Part shown: in pieces, positions 37,479 through 45,473 of the stretch
Numbering within the stretch: position 1 is the stretch's first letter
Layout: the number at the start of each line of letters is the position of its first letter
Assembly (NCBI RefSeq): GCF_000148525.1
Contig: NZ_AEDU01000025.1
Coordinates: forward strand, 1-64,000
Reading direction: 5' to 3'
From: Streptococcus mitis SK564
Lineage (GTDB): Bacteria > Bacillota > Bacilli > Lactobacillales > Streptococcaceae
DNA length: 64,000 bases
Notes under the pieces: model-generated
Databases searched by the model: none
Told to the model about the DNA's origin: nothing
What the model saw: only the letters and a program-made list of their open reading frames with translations
Position numbers and translations under genes: made by a program

Positions 37479-38084
37479 CTATGCTTTAAAAATTAATTCC
37501 TTAATTTCTGAATATCCCCTATTCAAGTTAATCATCGCTATTGCCATATCTTCCAAACGCTGATAGTTTGTCAGTTCATCACTGGTTAAACTGTCAATAC
37601 CGTTTCCACTTTCTCGCTCTTGCATGAGTTGAGACTTGTTTTTCCCTGTAGCTCCCTTTAGCAGTAAGTTTGTAAGTGTACTATAGGCATGCTTGGGCGC
37701 TTTCTCCCATGATTTGATAGCTTCGGTTAAGGTCTTGCGCTTTGGCTTTTCCAGTTCCCTTTGAAGATAGCGTTTAGAAAGTTCATCACGCATTTCAAAG
37801 AATGCTTTGACTAGGTTCATTTTGAATTGCCGTACTGGTTCGGTATTCTTTAGATAAGTGATCAGCAAGGTAGCCTGTTGCTCGTTCAGAAGATAGATTT
37901 TTTTCGGTTGCCCTCTCTTATCTAATTTATGGATTTTAAATCCAAGTATTCCCAACGCTTCAAAATCAGCTTTATTATCTCTGACTAAGCGTGTAATAGT
38001 ATGGTGCTGTACTTCAGCACATTCGGCGATGATTTCGCTCGTAGTATACGGCTCTTTCTTGCCGTCCATGTAAACCAGTTCCAT
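37479..38084 (-). CDS. Rha-family phage regulator / antirepressor-like protein
   Basis: The 201-aa protein shows a Rha-type DNA-binding domain (YTTSEIIAECAEVQHHTITRLVRDN, then FKIHKLDKRGQPKKIYLLNEQQATLLITYLKN and VRQFKMNLVKAFFEMR) and a helical C-terminal half. Rha proteins occur in lysis/lysogeny control of phages. The start at 38084 has a strong AGGAGTG site. It is the second gene after the early promoter. Confidence 0.8.
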   Translation of the reverse strand: MELVYMDGKKEPYTTSEIIAECAEVQHHTITRLVRDNKADFEALGILGFKIHKLDKRGQPKKIYLLNEQQATLLITYLKNTEPVRQFKMNLVKAFFEMRDELSKRYLQRELEKPKRKTLTEAIKSWEKAPKHAYSTLTNLLLKGATGKNKSQLMQERESGNGIDSLTSDELTNYQRLEDMAIAMINLNRGYSEIKELIFKA

Positions 38085-38322
38085 TGGTTCACTCCTTTCT
38101 TCTTTTGTCAGTGCTTGCCACCTAAAACAGTACCAAGGTAAAGCATTAAGGTAGGGTAAAATCGGAGAATATGAAGCCCTACAAACCCTTGATACTGCTA
38201 TAGGTAGCAAGCAAATTACACTAGCGAATATTTAGCTAGATCTGTTTATCAATCCCCAGTGGTAAAGCACCACATGAGAAATCTGTAAATGTAGAGTAGT
38301 ATTGCGATTAGTTCGCTCCTTT

Positions 38323-38511
38323 CTAATAGTCTTTGGCAAGCCATTCCATAACACTAGCATATATTCTTTTGGGCGCTTTATAATCTCCCTTCAAAATTTT
38401 AGGAACCGTTCTAGACGCTACACCAATTTCTAGAGCTAGTTCATAATTTTTTAGTTGCAAATCAGCTTTTTTCCTTCTTAATGCTTTCGCCTGTTCTTGT
38501 GTGATAAGCAT
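38323..38511 (-). CDS. Short HTH protein, first gene of the leftward early operon
   Basis: The 62-aa protein starts MLITQEQAKALRRKKADLQL and has an HTH (NYELALEIGVASRTVPKILKGDY). It is divergent from the CI-like repressor and probably plays a Cro-like role. The start at 38511 is preceded by GGAGAAAG and follows a consensus promoter. Confidence 0.7.
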   Translation of the reverse strand: MLITQEQAKALRRKKADLQLKNYELALEIGVASRTVPKILKGDYKAPKRIYASVMEWLAKDY

Positions 38512-38559
38512 TTTTCTTTCTCCTTTCCCTTTTTTTATTCTCATTTCAAGAACAAATTG

Positions 38560-38588
38560 ATTATATAATCTTATTTTGAGAATGTCAA
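38560..38588 (-). promoter_or_regulatory. Early leftward promoter of the satellite with operator-like motifs
   Basis: On the minus strand TTGACA, exactly 17 bp and TATAAT form a perfect consensus promoter. TTGAGAA/TTCTCAA motifs occur in its spacer and nearby (38574-38582, 38606-38612), which suggests repressor sites. Such a strong promoter must be silenced in the integrated state. Confidence 0.8.
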
Positions 38589-38636
38589 GCATTTTTGTTC
38601 TTTTTTTGAGAATTTTTTGTAGATAATATTTTTTTA

Positions 38637-38648
38637 CTATGATATAAT
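38637..38648 (+). promoter_or_regulatory. Promoter of the CI-like repressor
   Basis: TATGATATAAT carries an extended -10 (TGA-TATAAT), 35 bp before the repressor start codon; no good -35 is seen. Confidence 0.6.
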
Positions 38649-38682
38649 CAATTCAAAAAGTACTTGAATTAGGTGGTATCAC

Positions 38683-39228
38683 ATGAAAATTAAACTTAAA
38701 GAACTGAGGGAGAAAGAAAAAATATCTTTAAATAAACTCAAAAACATTTTGAAAGAAGAATACGATATAACAGTATCCGATAGTCAACTAATGTACTACG
38801 AAAATGAAATTAGAAAACCTAGAGATGAAAATATATGGTCAGCTTTAGCTGATCACTTCGGAGTAAGTGTCGCTTACTTATTAGGGCACGAAGATGAACA
38901 AAATATTTTAAAAATAATCCAAAGTAACGAATTTAAAAAATTACTTAATGATATAGATATTGAAAAAATAAATGAACTTAGTTCAACGTACAAAAACGTT
39001 GAAGAACATATAAATAATCCTGTAAAGTATGACAATTTTGGAAAAGGATTGCTTAATCATAGCCAATCGTATATGTTTACAATTGAAGAACTAATAACTG
39101 CTGATAAAGAAAAAAATACAAATTTTGCAGATATTTTAATCAACTATATTTCTTTAAATGACTATGATAAAAAAATAGCTTTTGATTTAGTTCAAAAATT
39201 ATCTGATAGAGACGACGAAAAGGAGTAA
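38683..39228 (+). CDS. CI-like repressor (HTH_XRE)
   Basis: The 181-aa protein has an N-terminal HTH of the XRE type (KLKELREKEKISLNKLKNILKEEY, SVAYLLGHEDE) and a helical C-terminus without a visible LexA-type peptidase motif. It should hold the leftward early promoter off. Without an autocleavage domain, induction may come from a helper-phage protein, as in PICIs, or from the Rha-like protein. Confidence 0.8.
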   Translation: MKIKLKELREKEKISLNKLKNILKEEYDITVSDSQLMYYENEIRKPRDENIWSALADHFGVSVAYLLGHEDEQNILKIIQSNEFKKLLNDIDIEKINELSSTYKNVEEHINNPVKYDNFGKGLLNHSQSYMFTIEELITADKEKNTNFADILINYISLNDYDKKIAFDLVQKLSDRDDEKE

Positions 39229-39233
39229 ACCCC

Positions 39234-39503
39234 ATGGGATTTTTTGACACTGTAAAACAAGAGGGTAGTTTTTCTACCGCATCTGGAGTAAATGGACTAC
39301 ACTACGTTGTCCTTCAGGTAACTTTGAAAGAAAAGTTTTTCGGTACTGGATCAGGAAACCTTACAGAATTAGAAGATGTTATCAATAAACAAGCTTCAAA
39401 AGGTTATCGCCTTCATACCATCACAACCGCCAATGGTGGAAGCAAAGGTTTAGGCGGTGGTGACCGCATTCAGGCTACTATGGTTTTTGAGAAGATTCTA
39501 TAA
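39234..39503 (+). CDS. DUF4177-like protein
   Basis: The 89-aa protein begins MGFFDTVKQEGSFSTASGVN and contains the small domain pattern LEDVINKQASKGYRLHTITTANGG...ATMVFEKIL seen in DUF4177 proteins. The function is unknown. It follows the repressor by five bases and is co-transcribed in the lysogeny module, so it should be made in the integrated state. Confidence 0.7.
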   Translation: MGFFDTVKQEGSFSTASGVNGLHYVVLQVTLKEKFFGTGSGNLTELEDVINKQASKGYRLHTITTANGGSKGLGGGDRIQATMVFEKIL

Positions 39504-39551
39504 AAATTCCCCATCTTTTATTAGAAAACATCAGCATATAGGAGGCTACTT

Positions 39552-40091
39552 ATGAAAAAATTACTAAGCACATCAGCTATTTTACTTTCTGCTACCGTTC
39601 TAGTAGCTTGCTCTAACAATCAATCAGCTACCAAAGATAGCTCGGAGAAAGCAAAAGCGGAGCAAAAAAATACTACTTCAACAAACACAAAAACCAAAGT
39701 AGATAACAGTAAATACGATAATATAATTTCTGAAATCAAATCAAAATTAGATCCTGAATCAACTGGCGCAATAAGCGTTAAAATTCAAAATAACGTAATC
39801 GATTCAGATTCATCCGAACCGCATGATACAATCATGATTTTGCTAACTGGAACGGCTAAAGATAGCGCAAAAGAGACTATGGACGCAATCAATTCAAATT
39901 CTGCTACAACTAATCAGCAAAATGCAATTACCGTATTTCGGATGTCTATATCTGAGTTTGCTAAAAAATTACCAGACGACAATACTACTCTTTCCCTTGG
40001 GTATGAAAAATCTGCTGATCAATACGACTTAATCGCAAAATCTTCAAAACAAAAAGATTTGATTCCTATTGGAGAACTCATCGTAAATTAA
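39552..40091 (+). CDS. Satellite-encoded lipoprotein
   Basis: The 179-aa product has a signal peptide with lipobox LVACS and a Ser/Thr/Lys-rich linker. A folded part of about 120 residues follows (ISEIKSKLDPESTGAISVKI..., TIMILLTGTAKDSAKE). It has a strong AGGAGG site. Lipoproteins in lysogeny modules may act in superinfection exclusion, but this one has no recognised family. Confidence 0.7.
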   Translation: MKKLLSTSAILLSATVLVACSNNQSATKDSSEKAKAEQKNTTSTNTKTKVDNSKYDNIISEIKSKLDPESTGAISVKIQNNVIDSDSSEPHDTIMILLTGTAKDSAKETMDAINSNSATTNQQNAITVFRMSISEFAKKLPDDNTTLSLGYEKSADQYDLIAKSSKQKDLIPIGELIVN

Positions 40092-40137
40092 AAAATCCCC
40101 TATATTCGCCAATAGCAACCATCGTTTCATGGTCTAT

Positions 40138-40250
40138 TGTGCAAAAACAGGGGAAATTGAAGAATAGAAAGCCAATTTTACAGACTAAAGTGCAAAAAAC
40201 GGCAAAATTGACAAATAGTAAAAGACAAGTCTGCTACTGCTGACTTGTCT
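40138..40250 (+). repeat. Pair of ~30-bp imperfect direct repeats and a hairpin
   Basis: GTGCAAAAAC..AAATTGA..AATAG occurs at about 40139-40167 and again at 40190-40218, with a few differences. A 9-bp perfect hairpin AGACAAGTC/GACTTGTCT follows at 40223-40250. An imperfect CAATAG..ACCAT/ATGGT..CTATTG hairpin precedes the first copy. This gap upstream of the Abi promoter has no gene; the hairpins may end the repressor-lipoprotein transcript. Confidence 0.5.
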
Positions 40251-40328
40251 AACAATGCAATAAAAGCAACTTTCCCAGCGTTGAGTTTTTTCGATACTCA
40301 AAAATTTTAAAAAAACAAACTAAAAATA

Positions 40329-40357
40329 TTGACAAAAACTAAAAATTACAGTATTAT
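40329..40357 (+). promoter_or_regulatory. Strong promoter of the Abi-associated RNA
   Basis: TTGACA, 17 bp and TATTAT. Transcription should begin near 40363, producing a short RNA before the Abi_2-type gene. Confidence 0.8.
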
Positions 40358-40362
40358 TAGGC

Positions 40363-40435
40363 AATGAGAAGAGTTTCTGCTCCCAAGGGAACAGAGTACG
40401 CGAAACACCGCCTAGTTCTACTAGGTGGTGTTTTT
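40363..40435 (+). ncRNA. Putative structured small RNA upstream of the Abi_2-type gene
   Basis: The predicted ~73-nt transcript has a first hairpin (TTCTGCTCCC with GGGAACAGAG, 40375-40396, one mismatch). Its second hairpin is terminator-like: ACACCGCCTAG pairs over 11 bp, one a G-U, with CTAGGTGGTGT, followed by a T-run (40405-40435). The Abi gene starts 17 bases later and could be reached only by readthrough. Promoter, small RNA, terminator and protein in this order resemble type III toxin-antitoxin loci. The RNA is inferred from sequence alone. Confidence 0.65.
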
Positions 40436-40452
40436 GTATATAAGGAACATAT

Positions 40453-41427
40453 ATGAAACCATTTCAAACATTAGATGAACAAATAAAACTTCTCCAGTCT
40501 AGAGGTTTAGAAATAGATAACATAGAAGAATGTAAAAGATACCTTCTAACTAACAACTATTACAACGTCGTCAACGGATATAGTAAGTTTTTTCAAACAT
40601 CAAAAGATAAATTTATAGCTGGTGCAGACTTTAGAGAAATAGCTGCAACACACTTTTACGATAAAGAAATTAAATCAGCTTTTTTAAAAGCAATTATAGA
40701 TGCAGAAAAACACTTTAAATCCGTACTGGCATATCGTTTTTCAGAAGCATATCCAACACCATACGCTTATCTAGATATTAATAATTTTGAAACACAAAAA
40801 GATACAAAAAGGCTAGCACAAATTACTAATTTAATCAGTATATTAGCTAGAATACTCAATGATTATAATAAGGATAAGCAAAACAATTCTATAAAACACC
40901 ACTATAAACAACATGGCGTTGTTCCTTTCTGGGTTATCATCAATGAACTTACATTAGGGCAAGCATTTAACTTTTATAGAAATCTAAACACTGATATAAA
41001 AAATCAAATAGCTAGAGATTTATCACCATTCTTACAGGAAAATATTGAATACATCCAAAATAGACCTAGTAAAGACCTTTTAAGTGGAAAGGCTTTAGAA
41101 AGTATTATTAAAAATATACTAGAAATTAGAAATATCACTGCTCACAATAATAAGCTTTTCAATTATAAATGTCGTGAGAATCTTCCACAACTAGCTTATT
41201 TCCACTATTACAATAACAATGCTAATACGTCAAGACAATCTGTATATTATGTTTTTCTTGCCTTGCAATGCCTACTTGCTTCCACACAATACGCTCAATT
41301 ACATAACACTATTATTAAAAGAACCAAAGCTCTAAATAAAAAAGCGCACTCCATTGAAGCCGGCATTGTATTGGACACACTTGGATTTCCGCATAATTGG
41401 TATAATATCACTGACACATTAAGATAG
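40453..41427 (+). CDS. Abi_2 family (AbiF/AbiD-like) abortive infection HEPN protein
   Basis: The 324-aa protein opens with the family pattern KPFQTLDEQIKLLQSRGLEI and LLTNNYYNVVNGYSKFF. It has an HEPN-type RNase motif RNITAHN (RxxxxH) around residue 227, in the same position as in other Abi_2 proteins. These are anti-phage proteins thought to act by abortive infection, the HEPN motif implying RNA cleavage. It lies in the lysogeny module, so it would protect the host, or the satellite, against phages. Confidence 0.88.
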   Translation: MKPFQTLDEQIKLLQSRGLEIDNIEECKRYLLTNNYYNVVNGYSKFFQTSKDKFIAGADFREIAATHFYDKEIKSAFLKAIIDAEKHFKSVLAYRFSEAYPTPYAYLDINNFETQKDTKRLAQITNLISILARILNDYNKDKQNNSIKHHYKQHGVVPFWVIINELTLGQAFNFYRNLNTDIKNQIARDLSPFLQENIEYIQNRPSKDLLSGKALESIIKNILEIRNITAHNNKLFNYKCRENLPQLAYFHYYNNNANTSRQSVYYVFLALQCLLASTQYAQLHNTIIKRTKALNKKAHSIEAGIVLDTLGFPHNWYNITDTLR

Positions 41428-41568
41428 AACTACTTGCAATATATGGGCTTTTAAAAAATCTCATATAAGCCCCATATCCGCCTTGTTTTCTATTCTGGTA
41501 CATTTTACCATCTGACTGCTTAAAATCGAAAATAAGGGGGTTCTCGTAGCTCCTCGCATGGTATAAAC

Positions 41569-41597
41569 TCAAAACCTTTTCTAATTGCTTGCCTGCT
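41569..41597 (+). repeat. 29-bp direct repeat, copy B
   Basis: Identical to 37065-37093; it lies directly upstream of the integrase ribosome binding site. Confidence 0.8.
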
Positions 41598-41617
41598 GAT
41601 GGAAAAGGAGTAAAACC

Positions 41618-42784
41618 ATGAAGATTACAGAGTACAAAAAGAAAGATGGATCAGTAGTTTACCGTTCCAGCGTTTATCTTGGCATCGATACCGTAACGGG
41701 TAAGAAAGTCAAGACAACTATTTCAGACAGAACTAAGAACAGGCTCAAAAGCAAGGCTATCCAAGCCAAAGTAGAGTTTGAAAAAAACGGCTCAACGGTT
41801 ATAAAAACCGTCAACGTTACCACCTATCAGGAATTGACGGAACTCTGGCTAGAAAATTATTGCCATACAGTAAAACATAGCACCCTTATAGGCGCAAAAA
41901 ACAACATAAAAAAGTATCTCCTACCAGCCTTTGGAGACTACAAACTAGATAAACTAACGCCCCCAATCATTCAGCACCAGGTAAACCAGTGGGCAATAGA
42001 TTACAATCAACTAGGAAAAGGTTATCAGCAATATAACCAACTCCATGCCCTAAATAAACGCATATTATCCTATGCCGTTTCCTTGCAAGTCATTGCTTCA
42101 AATCCAGCTAGTGATATCATCGTCCCACGGCGCAAACCCAAACAAGGGCAAAAACTGAAATATCTGGATGACGACAATTTGAAAAAATTCTTAGATTATC
42201 TGGATCAGTTGCCAAACACTTACAAAAATTTCTCCGATACGGTGTTATATAAGACACTTCTAGCGACTGGTTTGCGTATTCGTGAGTGTCTAGCCTTAAA
42301 ATGGTCTGATATTGACCTACAAAACGGTAGCATTTCAGTTACCAAAACTTTAAACACCCTCAAGGAAATCACTAGCCCTAAAAGTAAAAGTAGCATTAGA
42401 GAAATAGCACTGGATACCAAAACGGTACTCATGCTTCGGCTCTATAAAGCAAGACAATCCCAAATAGGTAGGGAAATAGGGGTAACTTTTGAAAAATTGT
42501 TCTCTGATACCTTTGACAATTATAGAGAAGCTGGAGCGCTCAGATTCAGACTAGAAAAGCATTTAAAACTGGCTGGATGTCCTCGTTTAAGTTTCCACGC
42601 TTTCCGACACACCCACGCTAGTATCTTGCTTAATGCTGGCCTGCCATACAAGGAAATACAGACACGGCTTGGCCATGCAAAAATATCTGTAACCATGGAC
42701 ACTTACAGCCATTTATCAAAAGAGAACCAAAAAAGAGCAGTCTCATTCTTTGAAACTGCCCTCGAAAAAATAAAAAGTTCTTAA
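41618..42784 (+). CDS. Tyrosine integrase of the satellite
   Basis: The 388-aa site-specific recombinase has an N-terminal arm-binding domain (KITEYKKKDGSVVYRSSVYLG), a core-binding SAM-like domain, and a catalytic domain with Arg in ATGLRIRECLALKW, HAFRHTH, LGHAKISVT and the nucleophile Tyr in MDTYSHLS. It should integrate and, with an excisionase, excise the element. Its stop codon overlaps the right attachment site. Confidence 0.95.
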   Translation: MKITEYKKKDGSVVYRSSVYLGIDTVTGKKVKTTISDRTKNRLKSKAIQAKVEFEKNGSTVIKTVNVTTYQELTELWLENYCHTVKHSTLIGAKNNIKKYLLPAFGDYKLDKLTPPIIQHQVNQWAIDYNQLGKGYQQYNQLHALNKRILSYAVSLQVIASNPASDIIVPRRKPKQGQKLKYLDDDNLKKFLDYLDQLPNTYKNFSDTVLYKTLLATGLRIRECLALKWSDIDLQNGSISVTKTLNTLKEITSPKSKSSIREIALDTKTVLMLRLYKARQSQIGREIGVTFEKLFSDTFDNYREAGALRFRLEKHLKLAGCPRLSFHAFRHTHASILLNAGLPYKEIQTRLGHAKISVTMDTYSHLSKENQKRAVSFFETALEKIKSS

Positions 42785-42797
42785 AAAAGTCCACAAA
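42782..42797 (+). other. Right attachment site of the satellite
   Basis: TAAAAAAGTCCACAAA is identical to 30251-30266 and includes the integrase stop codon. Confidence 0.75.
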
Positions 42798-42845
42798 CTA
42801 AAAAAAGCGACACATAAAACCCTTATGTATCAACGATTATAGAAT

Positions 42846-42878
42846 AATTTCGGTATAATTGACTATTATACCGAAATT
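42846..42878. terminator. Bidirectional terminator between the satellite and the thiamine operon
   Basis: A perfect 14-bp stem (AATTTCGGTATAAT / ATTATACCGAAATT) with a 5-base loop. Confidence 0.8.
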
Positions 42879-42940
42879 TTCTTATTTTTAAAAGAAAAAG
42901 GGCGCTGGTAAAGGATAATCTTCACCAACTCCCTATTTTT

Positions 42941-43669
42941 CTACTTATCTAAGCCTAATTCTGCCAAGATTTGACGTTTGTAGGCAATCTTTTGGACTTC
43001 CTTATCCTCATCTTCAGACCAATCTAGTTTAATTTCTGAAACAATCTGCCCAGGGCGATTTTTCAAGATATAGATGCGGTCGCTGAGATTGAGTGCCTCC
43101 TCGATACTGTGAGTAATAATCAAGGTTGTTAGCTGCAACTGCTTGTGAATTTCAAGGTACCAAGCGTGGAGTTCCATCTTGGTCATCTCATCCAAGGCAC
43201 TAAAGGCCTCATCCAAGAGAAAGAGCTTGTGCCCGAAAAGGTAAGTTCGAAGCAAGGCTACACGCTGACGCATCCCACCACTGAGTTCATGAGGATACTT
43301 ATCCCGTACAGCTGTCAACTGGAAGGTCGCAAGAATTTCATCCGCGCGGGCAATGGCTTCCGCCTTATCCACTTTTTGAATCAAGAGTGGCAGAATGATA
43401 TTACCAAGCACCGTCTTGTGCTCCAAGAGGAGATCCTTTTGCAACATATAACTCACGCGCCCCTTGGGATTCTCCTCCCCATCAAGGACAATTCTCCCTG
43501 ACTGAACTTCTAAAATCCCAGCGATTAGATTAAAGAGGGTGGTCTTTCCAACACCACTTGGGCCTAGGATGGAAACCACTTCTCCTGAAGTCACCTGTAG
43601 GTTGATATCCTCTAAAATCCTCTCCTGACCATAGGCATAACTGACGTGTTCTAGTCTAATTTCTGTCAT
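42941..43669 (-). CDS. ABC transporter ATPase, thiamine/pyrimidine precursor type
   Basis: The 242-aa ATPase is of the nitrate/taurine-type (ThiZ/SsuB-like) with Walker A GPSGVGKTT, signature LSGGMRQRVALLR, Walker B LFLLDEAFSALD and ITHSIEEAL. It is the last gene of a four-gene operon behind a TPP riboswitch, which makes a thiamine precursor (HMP-like) or thiamine the expected cargo. It overlaps the binding-protein gene by one base. Confidence 0.88.
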   Translation of the reverse strand: MTEIRLEHVSYAYGQERILEDINLQVTSGEVVSILGPSGVGKTTLFNLIAGILEVQSGRIVLDGEENPKGRVSYMLQKDLLLEHKTVLGNIILPLLIQKVDKAEAIARADEILATFQLTAVRDKYPHELSGGMRQRVALLRTYLFGHKLFLLDEAFSALDEMTKMELHAWYLEIHKQLQLTTLIITHSIEEALNLSDRIYILKNRPGQIVSEIKLDWSEDEDKEVQKIAYKRQILAELGLDK

Positions 43670-44676
43670 TATTTCACAAATTCATTGGTGAAGCCTTTGT
43701 CTGTCAAGTCTTCTTTAAGGATACCATTTTCTTTATCCCATTTATAGAAGGCATTCCAGCGAGCTGCATCAAATTGACCCCATTTTTCCTTGTCACTTGC
43801 GTATTCTTTTGACAAGTATTTTTGAGATTCGATGACAAAGTCACGTTTTTCCTGAAGTTCAGGTGCATTCTTGATAAGGATATCTGCCGCTTCCTCTGGA
43901 TGCTCCATAGCATATTGGTAACCTTTTTTGATAGCTTGGATAACTTTGCGAGCTTCTTCTTTGTTGTCTTTCAGATAGTCATTGTTTGCGATGATAACTG
44001 GTGAATAGTAGTCAAACTCCTTGACATAGTCTTTCAAGTACATGAAGTTAGCATCTACACCTTGTGATTTAGCAAGAATTCCATCCCATCCATAGTAGAT
44101 CCATGCAGTATCAAATACTCCATTAGCAATCGGTGTGATAGAGTTTGAGTCGTTGTTTGGTACTTTTTCAACTTTTTCAAAATCTCCGCCTTGTGATTCT
44201 ACCAAGGTTTTCAACATAGCAAGTTCAGTTGGGTCATTCCAAGTTCCGTATTTCTTACCAACCAAGTCCTTTGGACTAGCTACATTGTCAGATTTACGAG
44301 AGATAATTCCTGATGTATTGTGTTCAACAATAGCTGCAACGGCAGTAATACCTGCCCCTTTTTCCAATTTTTTAGCCATGTAGTCTTGGAAATACACTGC
44401 AAATGGTGCCTTACCATTGATAACCAAATCAGAAGAACTTTCTTCTGGTGGTAATTTCAAATCAACATCCACTCCAGCTTCTTTGAAATAACCTTTTTCC
44501 TTGGCAACATAAAGCCCTGTGTGATTGGTATTTGGTGTCCAGTCTAGGATAAAGTCGATTTTCTTAAGTTCTGCTTCCTTATTATCCTTAGAAGCAGTTC
44601 CTTGACCACAGGCCACAAGCACAACAGCTACAAGAGCTGTTAAAACAGTTAAAAACACTTTCCATGTTTTCTTCAT
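43669..44676 (-). CDS. ThiY/NMT1-like substrate-binding lipoprotein
   Basis: The 335-aa protein has the lipobox VLVACG and an NMT1/THI5-like fold (IDFILDWTPNTNHTGLYVAKEKGYFKEAGVDVDL), the family that binds HMP or formylaminopyrimidine for thiamine salvage. Control by a TPP riboswitch supports this. It would be tethered outside the membrane and deliver the ligand to the permease encoded upstream. Confidence 0.9.
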   Translation of the reverse strand: MKKTWKVFLTVLTALVAVVLVACGQGTASKDNKEAELKKIDFILDWTPNTNHTGLYVAKEKGYFKEAGVDVDLKLPPEESSSDLVINGKAPFAVYFQDYMAKKLEKGAGITAVAAIVEHNTSGIISRKSDNVASPKDLVGKKYGTWNDPTELAMLKTLVESQGGDFEKVEKVPNNDSNSITPIANGVFDTAWIYYGWDGILAKSQGVDANFMYLKDYVKEFDYYSPVIIANNDYLKDNKEEARKVIQAIKKGYQYAMEHPEEAADILIKNAPELQEKRDFVIESQKYLSKEYASDKEKWGQFDAARWNAFYKWDKENGILKEDLTDKGFTNEFVK

Positions 44677-44714
44677 TTCAATTTCCTCTTTTCTTTTTCA
44701 GAAACATTCTAATT

Positions 44715-45473
44715 CTACGAACGTTTCCATTTAATAACATATTTTTCACTAATATCGACCAACTTCATACCCAGAAGGCTGATAATCGATACCAGAATAA
44801 TAATAGCAAACATGGTATCATACTGAAACAGTTTCTTGGACTGAATCATGTAGACACCTAGTCCTTCAAAGCCTCCCAACCACTCAGATACCACTGTTGT
44901 GATAAAGGCGTAGGAGACACTGACCCTCAGACCTGCATAAAAGTAAGGCAGGCTGACTGGAATTTTAAAATGCCACAGAATCTGCCAAGGCTTGGCCCGC
45001 ATAAGACTAAACAAGGTCAGCATATCCTTGTCACAATGCCTAAAACCGTCCAAAATGCTGACGATGATAGGAAAGGTTGTCGTTAAGATAATCAAGACAA
45101 TCTTGGGCAAAATCCCATAACCTAGCCACAAGACCAGAATAGGGGCTATGGCAATGGTCGGAATAGTCTGAACAACCACCATCATAGGGTAAATCAGGTC
45201 ATTGAGCCAAGTCAAACTATCCATAAGTACAGCCATGAGACAGGCAATCAAGACTCCCAAAATCAGTCCCAATAAAGCCACTCTCAAGGTCGCCCAGCTA
45301 TGGTGCCAGAGAAATTCTCTATCACGAACAAAGGCCTGGAGAATTTCAAGAGGTGTCGGCAGGATAAACTTGGGGAGAAGTTTAAGAAAACCTGCTAACT
45401 GCCAGATTGACAAGACTCCTAGAAAGCCCAATAGACTAATGTGTCGTCTCAGTATACTTTTCAAGTTTCTCAT
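44715..45473 (-). CDS. ABC transporter permease, thiamine-precursor type
   Basis: The 252-aa permease of the BPD_transp_1 family has about six helices and the EAA-like loop (LTLFSLMRAKPWQILWHFKIPVSLPYFYAGL). It partners with the flanking ATPase and binding protein. ATG at 45473 is preferred to the TTG at 45476. It overlaps the small thiamine-binding protein gene. Confidence 0.88.
   Translation of the reverse strand: MRNLKSILRRHISLLGFLGVLSIWQLAGFLKLLPKFILPTPLEILQAFVRDREFLWHHSWATLRVALLGLILGVLIACLMAVLMDSLTWLNDLIYPMMVVVQTIPTIAIAPILVLWLGYGILPKIVLIILTTTFPIIVSILDGFRHCDKDMLTLFSLMRAKPWQILWHFKIPVSLPYFYAGLRVSVSYAFITTVVSEWLGGFEGLGVYMIQSKKLFQYDTMFAIIILVSIISLLGMKLVDISEKYVIKWKRS

Larger units (their letters stand above)
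30251..42797. mobile_element. Integrated phage satellite (PICI-like), about 12.5 kb
   Basis: The element lies between ctsR and the thiamine ABC operon and is bounded by a 16-bp direct repeat (TAAAAAAGTCCACAAA). It has a tyrosine integrase at the right end, divergent repressor and early promoters near 38.6 kb, a replisome organiser with a DnaC-like loader, and a short morphogenesis module (capsid, gp10-like, RinA-like). No terminase, portal, tail or lysis gene was recognised, so it should depend on a helper phage. The Abi_2-type gene and its putative RNA are defence-like cargo. Confidence 0.85.

Noticed and set aside
38227-38323. Possible tiny hydrophobic peptide after the satellite HTH gene, behind a GGAGCGAACTA site
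   Set aside because: The frame would have to begin with ATC and ends after about 20 codons; there is no proper start codon.
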